A stretch of DNA of 34,440 nt from an uncultured Bacteroidales bacterium. Its GTDB lineage: Bacteria > Bacteroidota > Bacteroidia > Bacteroidales > Marinilabiliaceae. Each line of letters begins with the position of its first letter. The stretch's first letter is position 1. The notes beneath the pieces are model-generated. The model did not search any database and was not told the origin of the DNA. It was given only the letters and a program-made list of their open reading frames with translations. The DNA is taken from NCBI GenBank assembly GCA_937892255.1, contig CALAUL010000035.1, positions 1 to 34,440 of the forward strand. The letters are read 5' to 3'. Below, piece after piece: positions 24,572 through 33,705 of this stretch. The position numbers and the translations under genes are program-made.

Positions 24572-25033
24572 TTAATCTTCCGAAGCAATATCCTCGGGAA
24601 GAGACTTCAGCACCGTATCGTAGTCGAAGCCTCTCGATAAGCCAAAGCGTATTAGTTTGTTGCGACGTTTCCAAGGATCGTCATCTTTTATCGAACGAGC
24701 TTTATTGGCGAGCATTGAGCAGAGTCTGTCGCTACTCACTTCGGGTGTCAACTCCGCAAGAGCTTCGTTGATAATGTCGTTGCTGATGTGCTTGTGTATT
24801 AGTTGAAAACGTATTTTCTGAGGACCCCAGCCGTTGAAACGGGCTTTCTCTCGAGCATATAGCTTGGCATAACGACAATCGTCAATGAAACGCTCTTTGG
24901 TGAGCCATTCAACAATATCGTTGCGTTCTTCGTTGGTAAGGTCAAATTTGGCTAATCTCTTTCTGACATCGTCGGTGCAATGTTCTGCCTTAGAACAGTA
25001 ATCAGCCATGCTATTTAGTGCTTTCGTCCTCAT
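24572..25033 (-). CDS. recX: RecA regulator RecX
   Basis: The 153-residue all-helical protein matches RecX, which limits RecA filament growth. Typical segments are YCSKAEHCTDDVRKRLAKF, WLTKERFIDDCRYAKLYARE, the GWGPQKIRFQL repeat and a third repeat ending KRRNKLIRFGLSRGFDYDTV. Its ATG shares one base with the nspC stop (TGATG), so translation is coupled to nspC. recA is not in the window. Confidence 0.9.
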   Translation of the reverse strand: MRTKALNSMADYCSKAEHCTDDVRKRLAKFDLTNEERNDIVEWLTKERFIDDCRYAKLYAREKARFNGWGPQKIRFQLIHKHISNDIINEALAELTPEVSSDRLCSMLANKARSIKDDDPWKRRNKLIRFGLSRGFDYDTVLKSLPEDIASED

Positions 25034-26172
25034 CAGAGACGTGCTTTATAGTCGTCGTAGCCGAATGTTCTGACCACGCGCAATCCATGTTTATTGTCCC
25101 AAATAGCGTACGACGGATGCGAGACGCCATTGAACATCGTCGTCTTCACCATCGTGTAGTGTATCATATCTTCGAAGATAATCTTGTCGCCTATTTTGAG
25201 TGGTTCATCAAACGACCAATCGCCAACAAAGTCGCCCGAAAGACAAGAGTTGCCACCCATGCGATAGGTGGGTTTATCTTCTATGGGGTCAAAATAAGCT
25301 CCTCTGATACGTGGTTTGTATGGCATTTCCAAGCAGTCGGGCATGTGACATGCGAATGATACATTGAGGATAGCGGTCGTTATGCCATTGTTTTCCACAA
25401 TGTCAACGACTTCCGAAACGAGGACTCCAGTGTCCCAAGCAAAGGCACTTCCCGGCTCTAGGATGACCTGTACGCCCCATTTCTCTCGGAAACGTTTTAT
25501 GATGTCGATGAGCAGCTTGGTATTGTATCCTTTTCGTGTCATGAGATGTCCGCCACCCATGTTGACCCATTTCACTTGTGGCAACCAAGGTGTAAAACGT
25601 TCTTCGAAAGCTGCAAGTGTCTTTTGTAAATCCGAAGAGTCCGATTCGCACAGAGCGTGAAAGTGCAGACCCTCGATGTCCGTCGGCAGACGAGAAGGCA
25701 AATCTTGAGCCAAGATGCCCAGTCGCGAGCCCGGAGCGCAAGGGTTGTAGAGGTCTGTCTCAACTTCCGAATACTCCGGATTGACACGTAGTCCGAGAGA
25801 TATGTGATGGTCGGACTTTTTTGTTTTTGGCGCAAATCGTTCGTACTGACTTAGTGAGTTGAATGTGATATGACTACTGCATTGCATGATTGTCTTGAAC
25901 TCCTTGTCGGTGTATGCCGGGCTGTATGTATGGGCAAGAGAACCGAGCTCTTCAAATGCCAAACGCGCTTCACAGAGTGACGATGCCGTGGAATAATGGA
26001 AATATTCTCTCACGATAGGAAATGCACTGTGCATAGCAAAGGCCTTGAATGCCAATATTATTTCTGCTCCCGATTCGCGACGCACACGGTCTATGAGTTT
26101 AAGGTTTTCGCGTAATAGGTCTGCGTCGAGAACGTAGCACGGAGACGGAACTTTGCTGAAATCTATAGCCAT
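25033..26172 (-). CDS. nspC: Carboxynorspermidine decarboxylase
   Basis: The 379-residue PLP enzyme has the alanine racemase-like fold III barrel. K43 in ILAFKAFA is the likely Schiff-base lysine, HALCESD (~160) and GSCLAGD-like GNSCLSGDFVGDW (~300) are NspC features, and EPGSAFAWDTG holds the phosphate-binding loop. It decarboxylates carboxy(nor)spermidine, the last step of the polyamine route common in gut Bacteroidales. Its partner carboxyspermidine dehydrogenase is not in the window. It is the first gene of a unit with recX and is divergent from the DUF3078 gene. Confidence 0.92.
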   Translation of the reverse strand: MAIDFSKVPSPCYVLDADLLRENLKLIDRVRRESGAEIILAFKAFAMHSAFPIVREYFHYSTASSLCEARLAFEELGSLAHTYSPAYTDKEFKTIMQCSSHITFNSLSQYERFAPKTKKSDHHISLGLRVNPEYSEVETDLYNPCAPGSRLGILAQDLPSRLPTDIEGLHFHALCESDSSDLQKTLAAFEERFTPWLPQVKWVNMGGGHLMTRKGYNTKLLIDIIKRFREKWGVQVILEPGSAFAWDTGVLVSEVVDIVENNGITTAILNVSFACHMPDCLEMPYKPRIRGAYFDPIEDKPTYRMGGNSCLSGDFVGDWSFDEPLKIGDKIIFEDMIHYTMVKTTMFNGVSHPSYAIWDNKHGLRVVRTFGYDDYKARL

Positions 26173-26196
26173 ATTGTATTTGAATTTTTAGTGCCG

Positions 26197-26204
26197 CAAA
26201 GATA
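26197..26204 (-). promoter_or_regulatory. -7 box of nspC-recX
   Basis: TATCTTTG on the minus strand (26204-26197) is a perfect match, 24 nt before the ATG. No standard -33 box is seen at the right spacing. Confidence 0.6.
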
Positions 26205-26257
26205 GAGATATTTTTCAAAATAGGTTGTTTGAATTTCTTTGGAAGTACATTTTATAT

Positions 26258-26269
26258 TTGTTCGAACAA
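26258..26269. promoter_or_regulatory. Perfect 12-bp palindrome between divergent nspC and DUF3078 genes
   Basis: TTGTTCGAACAA is fully symmetrical and lies between the two divergent promoters, so it could serve as an operator for both. Twelve-base palindromes also occur by chance several times in a window of this size. Confidence 0.3.
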
Positions 26270-26356
26270 CATTAGTATGCCATTAAAAACCAGACACAAA
26301 CAAAACAAGGTGTTGCGACGTTCATGTTTTTGTGATGTAATTTGAACTTTTGGCAT

Positions 26357-26364
26357 TATTTTTG
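26357..26364 (+). promoter_or_regulatory. -7 box of the DUF3078 gene
   Basis: TATTTTTG matches TAnnTTTG and ends 17 nt before the ATG at 26382. A -33 box is weak (GATG at 26334-26337 at 19-bp spacing). Confidence 0.55.
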
Positions 26365-26381
26365 CGTAATCAAACAGTGCT

Positions 26382-27704
26382 ATGGTTAGAATATTATTCC
26401 TTTTTATAATGTTTCTTCTCCCTGCGGTGGTAGAGGGACAAATGCAAAAGTTTCGACTGAATTATCAGCCGATGATGGATACAATTATTGTAGACAATGC
26501 AGATACTATCATTTACGACAAGCAACAGTTTGTCAATGCGTCATTTGCAGATACGACACCGAAGTATGTCGATGCAAATATCTATACGCTTATTTTTAGA
26601 GGTATCTACGAATCGATAGACTACAAACCGTCGTTGTCTGAGGACGACAGAGCAATGTGTAAACTTGACTCCATACGTCAGATAGTCATGAAGCCGATAG
26701 ATGCCGATATCGTCGGAGGTATCAATCCGTTAGAGGTATTGAAATACAGATATATGATAGAACGCCCGTCGGACGTAAAATATGCATGGCAGCAAATTCC
26801 GGAAGTGGAGGAAAAAATAAGTAATCGTAGAAAGCGACTTCAGGAAAATGATGATTATCAGGCTATAGTGAAGATGTTTGAACAATTTTCTTCGGATATA
26901 TCAATGCGTAAACGTCCGGAGCCTCCAAAGTCGCCATGGACGGTTTCAGGAGAAGAAAATGTGCAGATATCGCAGCTCTTTGTAAATAAACATTGGGCAA
27001 AAGGTGGTGAAAACTCTATGACACTTATTTCCGATTTACGTATCAAGGCTGTCTATAGTAAGGACAAACACAATTGGGAAAACAATATAACGCAAAAACT
27101 TGGTATCACTAATACCACTGTATCCGGCACACGTCTCTCTGATGACGTTTTGGATATGTCGAGTAAGTACGGTTATAAGGCTATTAGCAAATGGTACTAT
27201 TCTTTCCAGAACACCTTCAAGACGCAGCTGTTCAAATCTTATAACAAAGATGATACTTTGCGTGTCAATCCTCTTTCAGCAATAATGTCTCCGGCGTATA
27301 TTCAGTTTATCTTCGGTATGGACTATATGAAAGATGATTTATCACTTCTCCTCTCGCCATATACGGCTGTGATGACATTGGTGCTTGATACTTCAACGAT
27401 TGACCAAACTCGTTACTCTGTTGAAGCCGATAAGAAATTGAAGACCATCAATGGTTTGTCCGTTACTCTCAATTGGAAAAAGACAGTGACCTCGGACATT
27501 GTATACACCACGAAATTGGAGCTCTTTTATCAGTATTTTGAGAAAAACGGTTCAAAGCGATTCAACTGGGAAAACGTAATTGACGTGCAGTTAAATAGAT
27601 TTCTTACGACGCGTCTGCTCTTTGATTTGCGTTACTATGACAATGAGAGTGATAAATTTCAGTTCAAAGAGAATTTCAGTATAGCCTTTAAGTTTAAGTT
27701 CTGA
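26382..27704 (+). CDS. DUF3078 outer-membrane beta-barrel protein
   Basis: The 440-residue protein has a signal peptide (cleavage near VVEGQ, residue ~19) and a C-terminal half of alternating strands ending in FSIAFKFKF, as in outer membrane barrels. The segment ISQLFVNKHWAKGGENSMTLI marks the DUF3078 family of Bacteroidetes, whose role is not established. The N-terminal half (~25-190) is a periplasmic, charged region unlike the barrel. It has its own -7 box and stands 60 nt before the next gene, which has a separate promoter. Confidence 0.85.
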   Translation: MVRILFLFIMFLLPAVVEGQMQKFRLNYQPMMDTIIVDNADTIIYDKQQFVNASFADTTPKYVDANIYTLIFRGIYESIDYKPSLSEDDRAMCKLDSIRQIVMKPIDADIVGGINPLEVLKYRYMIERPSDVKYAWQQIPEVEEKISNRRKRLQENDDYQAIVKMFEQFSSDISMRKRPEPPKSPWTVSGEENVQISQLFVNKHWAKGGENSMTLISDLRIKAVYSKDKHNWENNITQKLGITNTTVSGTRLSDDVLDMSSKYGYKAISKWYYSFQNTFKTQLFKSYNKDDTLRVNPLSAIMSPAYIQFIFGMDYMKDDLSLLLSPYTAVMTLVLDTSTIDQTRYSVEADKKLKTINGLSVTLNWKKTVTSDIVYTTKLELFYQYFEKNGSKRFNWENVIDVQLNRFLTTRLLFDLRYYDNESDKFQFKENFSIAFKFKF

Positions 27705-27708
27705 TAAT

Positions 27709-27739
27709 GTTGTACTCATCACCTTTTTTTATACCTTTG
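27709..27739 (+). promoter_or_regulatory. Promoter of the GAF/receiver/PPDK-N gene
   Basis: GTTG (27709-27712), 19 bp, then TACCTTTG (27732-27739), an exact TAnnTTTG. The leader to the ATG at 27765 would be about 20 nt. The gene is therefore expressed independently of the DUF3078 gene. Confidence 0.75.
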
Positions 27740-27764
27740 TTAGGATTTATAAACAAATAGAGTG

Positions 27765-30700
27765 ATGGATGAGACGAAAGTTCTATATAAGAGTATTTTA
27801 GAACTATCATCTTCGGCGGACGGACGTCGGGGAATGGAGCAAATATGTGTATTGCTTGCAGACTTCTGTAAATGTGAGTCGGTAAAGATAGGTGTGCGTG
27901 GCTCGTGGTTTGAAGGCGCACCTTCTGACAATTGCCCGTTTAGCAAACGTAAGTCGTTGCGACTAAGTGACGACACCGGTGTCTCGTTTGAATTTTATTT
28001 TAAAGAGCGTAACTATGCAACTTTTGAGATTCGTGAAGACGACGGCAGTTTAGATGTGGCATTAAACCTCATTGGAGGAGTGGTGCTCAATTCTCTTTTG
28101 AAGCATCTTGACTCCGTGCAAGGCAAACGCACAAAGGAGTTGCGCGTCATAAACATGACTGCCGACTTGCTCAAAAAGGGCTTAGAGGTGGAGATAACGA
28201 TGTATGAGATATGTCGTATCTTGCCCGAAGCGTGGGAGACGTCTGATGTCATCTCGGTGCGTATCAATTACGCCGGCCAATATTTCACTTCGGAACATTT
28301 TTTCGAGTCGCCATACAGCATACATGCCGATTTTGACCTTCCCGACAACAGACACGGATATGTCGAGGTGTTTTACAACGGAGAGTCGATTATAGAAGGA
28401 CAAGATATATTTTTGCCTCAAGAGAGGGAACTTATCTCCAATGTGGCATATCTCATAGCCGGCACTGCTTCGAAACATATCTACAAACGTCTCGACAAAC
28501 GAACCTCGGAGCGTATCAAAGAACTTAACGCTATCAACAGAATATCAGCCATATTGGCAAAAGACCAATCTGTCGACGATACGTTGCAACTTGTTGTCAA
28601 TGCGTTGGTATATTCATGGCAATATCCCGAAACGGCGTGTGTGCGTATCATTTATGATGAACATTCATACGAGAGTCGCGATTTCAAAGAATCGGTATGG
28701 TCGATAAGAGACTTCTTTGTGACTCTCGACAATAAAAAGGGTGTCATTCAAGTCTTTTATAAAGAGGAACATCCGACAGATTTCGACGGACCGTTCCTTA
28801 AAGAGGAAGTGCAACTTTTGACAAATATTTCTCGTCTGGTATGTGGTTATATCAACAACTACAAAGGACGAGAGATGTTCAACAATATGCCCAAGGTGGC
28901 AAGTACAGCCGTCAGTGAGGACTTTCGCAAGACGCTCACACGCGACAAACAACCTTTGCAACTCTTCTTCAATAAGCAGATTATCGAGAAATATGTCTAT
29001 CTCGATATGATGAAGTACAAGGTCAAGAACATACTCTTCGTTGCCACTTTGTATGATTCGTTTATTCTTGAGACTGACGATAGTTTCTTCGAGCAGTTCA
29101 TGGGAGAGATATACCAATATTCGCTTTTCTCGTTGCCTCGTATCACCGGAGTTACATCGCCCGAAGAGGCTTTGGAACTTATGGCAAGCACACGTTTCGA
29201 CCTCGCTATTCTCATGGTAGGTTTGGACTCGAAGACGACAATCAATCTCTCTTCTGAAATAAAGTCTTTGCAACCCGATTTGCCCGTATACTTGCTTCTC
29301 AATCAGAAAAGTGACATCAAAAAGTTCGAAGAGTTAGCTTCTTACACATCATCAATAGACAAACTCTTCGTGTGGAATGGCAATTCGCAAATCTTCTTCT
29401 CTATTGTAAAGTCAACAGAGGATAATGCCAACGTAGAAAACGATACTAAGATAGGCCTTGTGCGTGTTATATTACTTGTTGAAGATTCTCCAGAATACTA
29501 TTCTAAGTATTTGCAATTGCTCTTTTCTATTGTTTTCAATCAGGTGCAGTTACTTCTTGGACCGGAGGAACGTAATGAGATAAACAAGATTAGTAAGATG
29601 CGTCAGCGTCCGAAGATTCTGCATGCTCGCAACTACGAAGACGCCATGTACATCTATGAAAAGTACAAGGACTATCTATTGTGCGTCATCTCCGATGTGG
29701 AGTTTGACCGCAACGGGACATCCGACCCCATGGCAGGCTATAGCTTACTGAAGTATATGTTGGGACAGAAGCCCAATTTGCCGGCAATCCTTCAGTCGGC
29801 AGATCCGCGCAACAGAGCAGCGGCAGAGAAATTGGGAGTTGAATTTCTCGACAAAGACTCCGACTCTTTGGAAGCCGATATGATGGAGTTCCTCACAAGT
29901 CGTCTTGGCTTCGGAGAGTTTATCTTCCGCAATCATAAGGGCAAGCGTGTGGCACAAGCCAAGGGATTAAAGGAGTTTGAGATTATCTTCCGTAACATAC
30001 CGTCGCATCTTCTTGCCGAATATTGCAAAGACAACCGAATATCATCGTGGTTTATGTCGCGAGGCGAGATACCTTTGGCACGAGCTGTCAATCCGATACG
30101 TTATGACGACTACGATAATGCGGAGGACTTCCGCCGTGATATACTGCGCATCATGAAGGAGTATCTTGATAATCGTCGACGAGGCAAGGTGCTTGACTTT
30201 GACGAGGTTGATGAAGTCGACGAACGAAATGTCATATCTATGGCCCCAGGTTCGCTCGGAGGAAAGGGTAGAGGTTTGGCTTTTATCAATACGCTCATTC
30301 AGAACATCGACACATCGCAATTCGACAAGGAGATAAACATTCGTATGCCAATTACTGCCATTGTCGGAACAGACGAGTTTACGAAGTTTATGGAGCGTGG
30401 CAAGTTGTACAAAGTCGTTGGTAGCGATGTAGACTATAAGGCATTGCGCGAACGTTTTGCCGAAGTGCCGTTGAGCGATGTACTCATGAAACGTCTCTAT
30501 CGTTTCCTCTCGCAGGTACGTAAGCCTTTGGCTGTGCGTTCGTCGAGCTTGTCCGAAGACTCCATAAATCAGCCCTTTGCCGGAGTCTTTGATACTTATT
30601 TGGTTCCCAACAATAGTGATACTATAGATGAGAATGTCGCTCAAGTAGCAATGGCGATAAAAATGGTCTTTGCATCGATATACTCCGAGACATCGAGAGC

Positions 30701-31928
30701 ATATTTCCAGACTATACGTTGTAGCATCGAAGCAGAGAAGATGGCCGTTGTCTTGCAGGTGTTGGCAGGAGCGGAACATCAAGGTTATTTCTATCCGCAC
30801 ATCAGCGGTACGGCACAGTCGTACAATTATTACCCAGTGGCTCACATGAAGCCCGATGAGGGATTTGCTGTTGCCGGTTTTGGATTGGGATATTACGTTG
30901 TCGGGGGAAGCAAGGCATTCCGCTTCTCTCCGGTATGGCCGAATATAGATATAATGTCAACAACCGACATTGTCAAGAATACGCAGGTCGATTTTCTCGC
31001 TGTGGATTTAAGTCGCAAGAATATCGATTATCTTGCAGATGGAGAGCATGCTCCTTTGGCAACTCTCGATATCCTCGAAGCGGAGAAACATGGAACATTG
31101 AAGCATTGTGCTTCGGTTTATAATCCTCAGAATGATACCATAGAGGCGGGACTCTCGGCTTATGGTCCGCGTGTGGTGAACTTTGCCAACATTCTCAAGT
31201 ACGGATATATTCCTCTGCCGGGACTTATCTCGTTGCTCACAAATACAGCCAAAGAGGCTTTAGGTTCGCCCATAGAAATAGAGTGGGCGGTGGATCTTAC
31301 CAATGCCGAGAATGGCTTGCCGTCGTTCTATCTCTTGCAGATGAAACCAATCATCACAGATTTGCAAGGTGGGTCGGTTGAGATTGACAAGCCGCAACGA
31401 GAAGAGGCTATCCTTTATACCGAGCAGAGCTTGGGCAATGGTGATGTGAGAGATGTTACCGATATCATCTATGTCGATCCTGACCTCTTCGATAAGATGA
31501 AGACGGAAGACATGGCAAAGGAGATAGAGTATCTCAACAATATGATGCTTGATAGGGAACGCAACTACATACTTATCGGTCCGGGACGTTGGGGAACGCG
31601 TGATAGGTTTATCGGTATTCCGGTTCAGTGGTCGCAGATTTCGATGGCAAAGGTCATTGTAGAGATAAGCCTTCCAAATTTTCCTCTTGACTCATCGCTC
31701 GGTTCGCATTTCTTCCACAACGTGACATCTATGAATATAGGTTACCTATCTGTACAGAGTATGTCGGATGTTGATTATATCAACTGGGATAATGTTCGTT
31801 CGTTAGAGATAGTCAATCAAACTAAGTACTTCAAGCATGTAAGAGCTCCTCGTCCGTTTACTGTAAAGATGAATGGTAAGGATCGTAAGGCTGTTGTCTC
31901 TCTCGGAAAATCGGAAACAGAATACTAA
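27765..31928 (+). CDS. Multidomain GAF-receiver-PPDK_N (ATP-grasp) signalling-type protein, uncharacterised
   Basis: 1387 residues, no signal peptide or membrane helix. Three GAF-like repeats (~1-120, ~121-244, ~245-371) are joined by helices such as KRTKELRVIN and ERIKELNAIN. A degenerate receiver-like domain follows (~416-554, FDLAILMV without the full acid set), then a complete receiver domain (~564-710): E573/D574, phospho-acceptor D644 in ISDVEFD, S678 and K697. Residues ~826-1200 are the PEP synthase/PPDK nucleotide-binding domain, with GSLGGKGRG, LAVRSSSLSEDS (R925) and FAGVFDTYL. The phosphohistidine swivel domain and the PEP/pyruvate barrel are absent. A C-terminal domain with GPGRWGTRDRFIGIPVQW and GSHFFHN replaces them. 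It may transfer phosphate from ATP to an unknown target in response to signals. The ATG at 27765 is preferred to GTG at 27762. Confidence 0.85.
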   Translation: MDETKVLYKSILELSSSADGRRGMEQICVLLADFCKCESVKIGVRGSWFEGAPSDNCPFSKRKSLRLSDDTGVSFEFYFKERNYATFEIREDDGSLDVALNLIGGVVLNSLLKHLDSVQGKRTKELRVINMTADLLKKGLEVEITMYEICRILPEAWETSDVISVRINYAGQYFTSEHFFESPYSIHADFDLPDNRHGYVEVFYNGESIIEGQDIFLPQERELISNVAYLIAGTASKHIYKRLDKRTSERIKELNAINRISAILAKDQSVDDTLQLVVNALVYSWQYPETACVRIIYDEHSYESRDFKESVWSIRDFFVTLDNKKGVIQVFYKEEHPTDFDGPFLKEEVQLLTNISRLVCGYINNYKGREMFNNMPKVASTAVSEDFRKTLTRDKQPLQLFFNKQIIEKYVYLDMMKYKVKNILFVATLYDSFILETDDSFFEQFMGEIYQYSLFSLPRITGVTSPEEALELMASTRFDLAILMVGLDSKTTINLSSEIKSLQPDLPVYLLLNQKSDIKKFEELASYTSSIDKLFVWNGNSQIFFSIVKSTEDNANVENDTKIGLVRVILLVEDSPEYYSKYLQLLFSIVFNQVQLLLGPEERNEINKISKMRQRPKILHARNYEDAMYIYEKYKDYLLCVISDVEFDRNGTSDPMAGYSLLKYMLGQKPNLPAILQSADPRNRAAAEKLGVEFLDKDSDSLEADMMEFLTSRLGFGEFIFRNHKGKRVAQAKGLKEFEIIFRNIPSHLLAEYCKDNRISSWFMSRGEIPLARAVNPIRYDDYDNAEDFRRDILRIMKEYLDNRRRGKVLDFDEVDEVDERNVISMAPGSLGGKGRGLAFINTLIQNIDTSQFDKEINIRMPITAIVGTDEFTKFMERGKLYKVVGSDVDYKALRERFAEVPLSDVLMKRLYRFLSQVRKPLAVRSSSLSEDSINQPFAGVFDTYLVPNNSDTIDENVAQVAMAIKMVFASIYSETSRAYFQTIRCSIEAEKMAVVLQVLAGAEHQGYFYPHISGTAQSYNYYPVAHMKPDEGFAVAGFGLGYYVVGGSKAFRFSPVWPNIDIMSTTDIVKNTQVDFLAVDLSRKNIDYLADGEHAPLATLDILEAEKHGTLKHCASVYNPQNDTIEAGLSAYGPRVVNFANILKYGYIPLPGLISLLTNTAKEALGSPIEIEWAVDLTNAENGLPSFYLLQMKPIITDLQGGSVEIDKPQREEAILYTEQSLGNGDVRDVTDIIYVDPDLFDKMKTEDMAKEIEYLNNMMLDRERNYILIGPGRWGTRDRFIGIPVQWSQISMAKVIVEISLPNFPLDSSLGSHFFHNVTSMNIGYLSVQSMSDVDYINWDNVRSLEIVNQTKYFKHVRAPRPFTVKMNGKDRKAVVSLGKSETEY

Positions 31929-31945
31929 CAAACGTACAATATTCA

Positions 31946-31984
31946 AAAGCACCTATCTACAACTATAATGTCGGTAGGTGCTTT
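31946..31984. terminator. Hairpin terminator between convergent genes
   Basis: AAAGCACCTA (31946-31955) and TAGGTGCTTT (31975-31984) form a perfect 10-bp stem. The T-run is only three bases, so termination may be moderate. It lies 18 nt after the multidomain gene. Confidence 0.65.
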
Positions 31985-32159
31985 GTATGTGTTAGACGTT
32001 TGGTTTATTCCACATGTCAATATTTAATGACAAGAGGAGCGTCATGATCTCTGCTGTTTTATACTTTTGTTTTTGAAATCATCATAGTGTATTCCTGTGT
32101 GGAGTGTGTTGTTTCATAGCTAAACTATTAGGGTATGGTTTTGTGTCTTATATCTTCTC

Positions 32160-33470
32160 TTATTTGCAAGAGAGTATCACTCTTCTGTAGCTCGTCAATG
32201 ATGGTGTGCCGTCATCGGTAACACGTAGTATGAAGTGTATAACTTTGTCTTTGGCTTCTTTAGGTATCACGCATTTTAGTTTGCCGTTTTCGTTGATGAG
32301 GTTTAAATCTCCATCAAACGAACTCGCCTCGCGGTAGTATATCCATTCGTACGTTAGTTTGTCTCCATCTGGATCTGTTGAATCTTTTGCTTTGGCTATA
32401 AAAGTCTTGCCTGCTATAATGTTGCGTTCTACTGTCTTATCATAACCATCTACAAGAGCTATAGGGTGGTGGTTGGCATCTTCGTAACATGGTGTTACGC
32501 TCCATTGCATACGGGCTGCAAAGTCATTGTTTATGTCATCAACCCAACGACGAATAGCATTTGCTCCTTCGCTTGTCGATGCAGACATGTAGTAAGGGTC
32601 ATATTTCGTTTCGTCAAGGTTACTGCGTTTTACCCAATCCATCGAACGTATGTTGCTTGTCTTTACTCTATCAAAACGACCTCCCCAACTGCCATAGTCC
32701 ATTTGTTCAGGGTCGTTGAGTCCATTATCAATGACATACAAAAACGATGGACTATCTCCTTCTGTTGCCCATCTCCTATTGGGATACTCTTGACCCAAAC
32801 GTCCAACACTCTGTATGTTGTCTTTTAACCATTGGTCGGATGGTGCCCAACCGTAGACCTCTTTGTTGCGTATGTAGGTTATCTCTGGAAACTGAGTGAC
32901 TATCCATGCACCTGCATCATCTTGACCAAGTATATCATACACACGCAGTTTGCTAACAAATTTCTTAACTTCTATTTCCGAACGCGTCTGCTGTACTTTC
33001 CATAACGCCTGTGCTAATGTGTTCATTCCTGACCATGCGGCAATCCAAACAGGTCGGGGATCATCACTATCTACAACTTTTATTATATGTTCCGAACCGG
33101 GACTATCTTTGCCTTCGCCAACACCTGCCATGGCAGCATCTTTCTGACCATAGAATATCTTGGATTGTATCTCGTTTGCTTTTGGAAAACCTTCACTGTG
33201 AACACTTAGACATGGCCAAACATGAGCATAAGCGTCAAGCACGCTATTGACACAACTCTTCTGTTTCTCTTCCTCAAAGGACACCCATGCATACTGATAT
33301 ATCACTCCTTCTAAATCAACTCTATCAAGCATAGTAAAAAGATGTATTAGTGACTGCTTGTCATCTGGGTCTTCTCCCCCTATGTCGGTGGTGACTATCA
33401 GTCGTGCCTTGCTCGCAAATAGGGTAGTAGCAGATAGTAATAGAACTAAGGCAAAAAGTGTCTTTCTCAT
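32160..33470 (-). CDS. Secreted DUF1593 protein with nucleoside-hydrolase-like fold
   Basis: The 436-residue protein has signal peptide MRKTLFALVLLLSATTLFA. Right after it, VTTDIGGEDPDD (D29, D36, D37) is a variant of the calcium-binding DxDPGxDD motif of inosine-uridine nucleoside hydrolases. WIAAWSGMNTLAQAL and GQDDAGAWI follow, as in the DUF1593 family (sometimes annotated 'cellulose-binding'). The C-terminal ~100 residues (DSTDPDGDKLTYEWIYY) form an Ig/cadherin-like beta domain. It probably hydrolyses an N- or O-glycosidic bond outside the cytoplasm, but the substrate is unknown. The gene stands alone, convergent to the multidomain gene, with the repeat-rich region upstream. Confidence 0.85.
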   Translation of the reverse strand: MRKTLFALVLLLSATTLFASKARLIVTTDIGGEDPDDKQSLIHLFTMLDRVDLEGVIYQYAWVSFEEEKQKSCVNSVLDAYAHVWPCLSVHSEGFPKANEIQSKIFYGQKDAAMAGVGEGKDSPGSEHIIKVVDSDDPRPVWIAAWSGMNTLAQALWKVQQTRSEIEVKKFVSKLRVYDILGQDDAGAWIVTQFPEITYIRNKEVYGWAPSDQWLKDNIQSVGRLGQEYPNRRWATEGDSPSFLYVIDNGLNDPEQMDYGSWGGRFDRVKTSNIRSMDWVKRSNLDETKYDPYYMSASTSEGANAIRRWVDDINNDFAARMQWSVTPCYEDANHHPIALVDGYDKTVERNIIAGKTFIAKAKDSTDPDGDKLTYEWIYYREASSFDGDLNLINENGKLKCVIPKEAKDKVIHFILRVTDDGTPSLTSYRRVILSCK

Positions 33471-33705
33471 ATTAATATGTTTTACGTTTTGTACGTCATA
33501 GCCAATGTATTGTTGCTTGTCTCATCGGCTTTTTCATTTGTGTAAAATATGGAATAGACATCATCTGTCTATAATAAGAATTCTGTGGCTGTTGATAAAC
33601 AAACATAAATACATTATAGTATCGGTATTCAGAAGTATAATTAGTGCATTTGTGCTTTTACTCCTATAGTCTGCCAGTCCTGCCAATCCTGTCTGTCGGC
33701 AGATA
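33471..33705. other. Upstream region of the DUF1593 gene
   Basis: No gene is visible. ATAGACA (33554-33560) and TGTCTAT (33566-33572) form a 7-bp inverted repeat around TCATC. TATGTTTG on the minus strand (33607-33600) is a possible -7 box about 130 nt before the DUF1593 start, which would place the inverted repeat inside the leader as a hairpin. At 33671-33693, CTGCC recurs in two 9-bp units just before the 11-bp array. Confidence 0.4.

Noticed and set aside
30042..30845. 267-residue minus-strand open frame
   Set aside because: It lies wholly inside the ATP-grasp part of the multidomain gene, whose protein motifs are conserved. It has no recognisable domain or promoter.
27765..31928. Phosphoenolpyruvate synthase
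   Set aside because: Only the nucleotide-binding domain is present. The catalytic swivel histidine motif and the PEP/pyruvate domain are missing.
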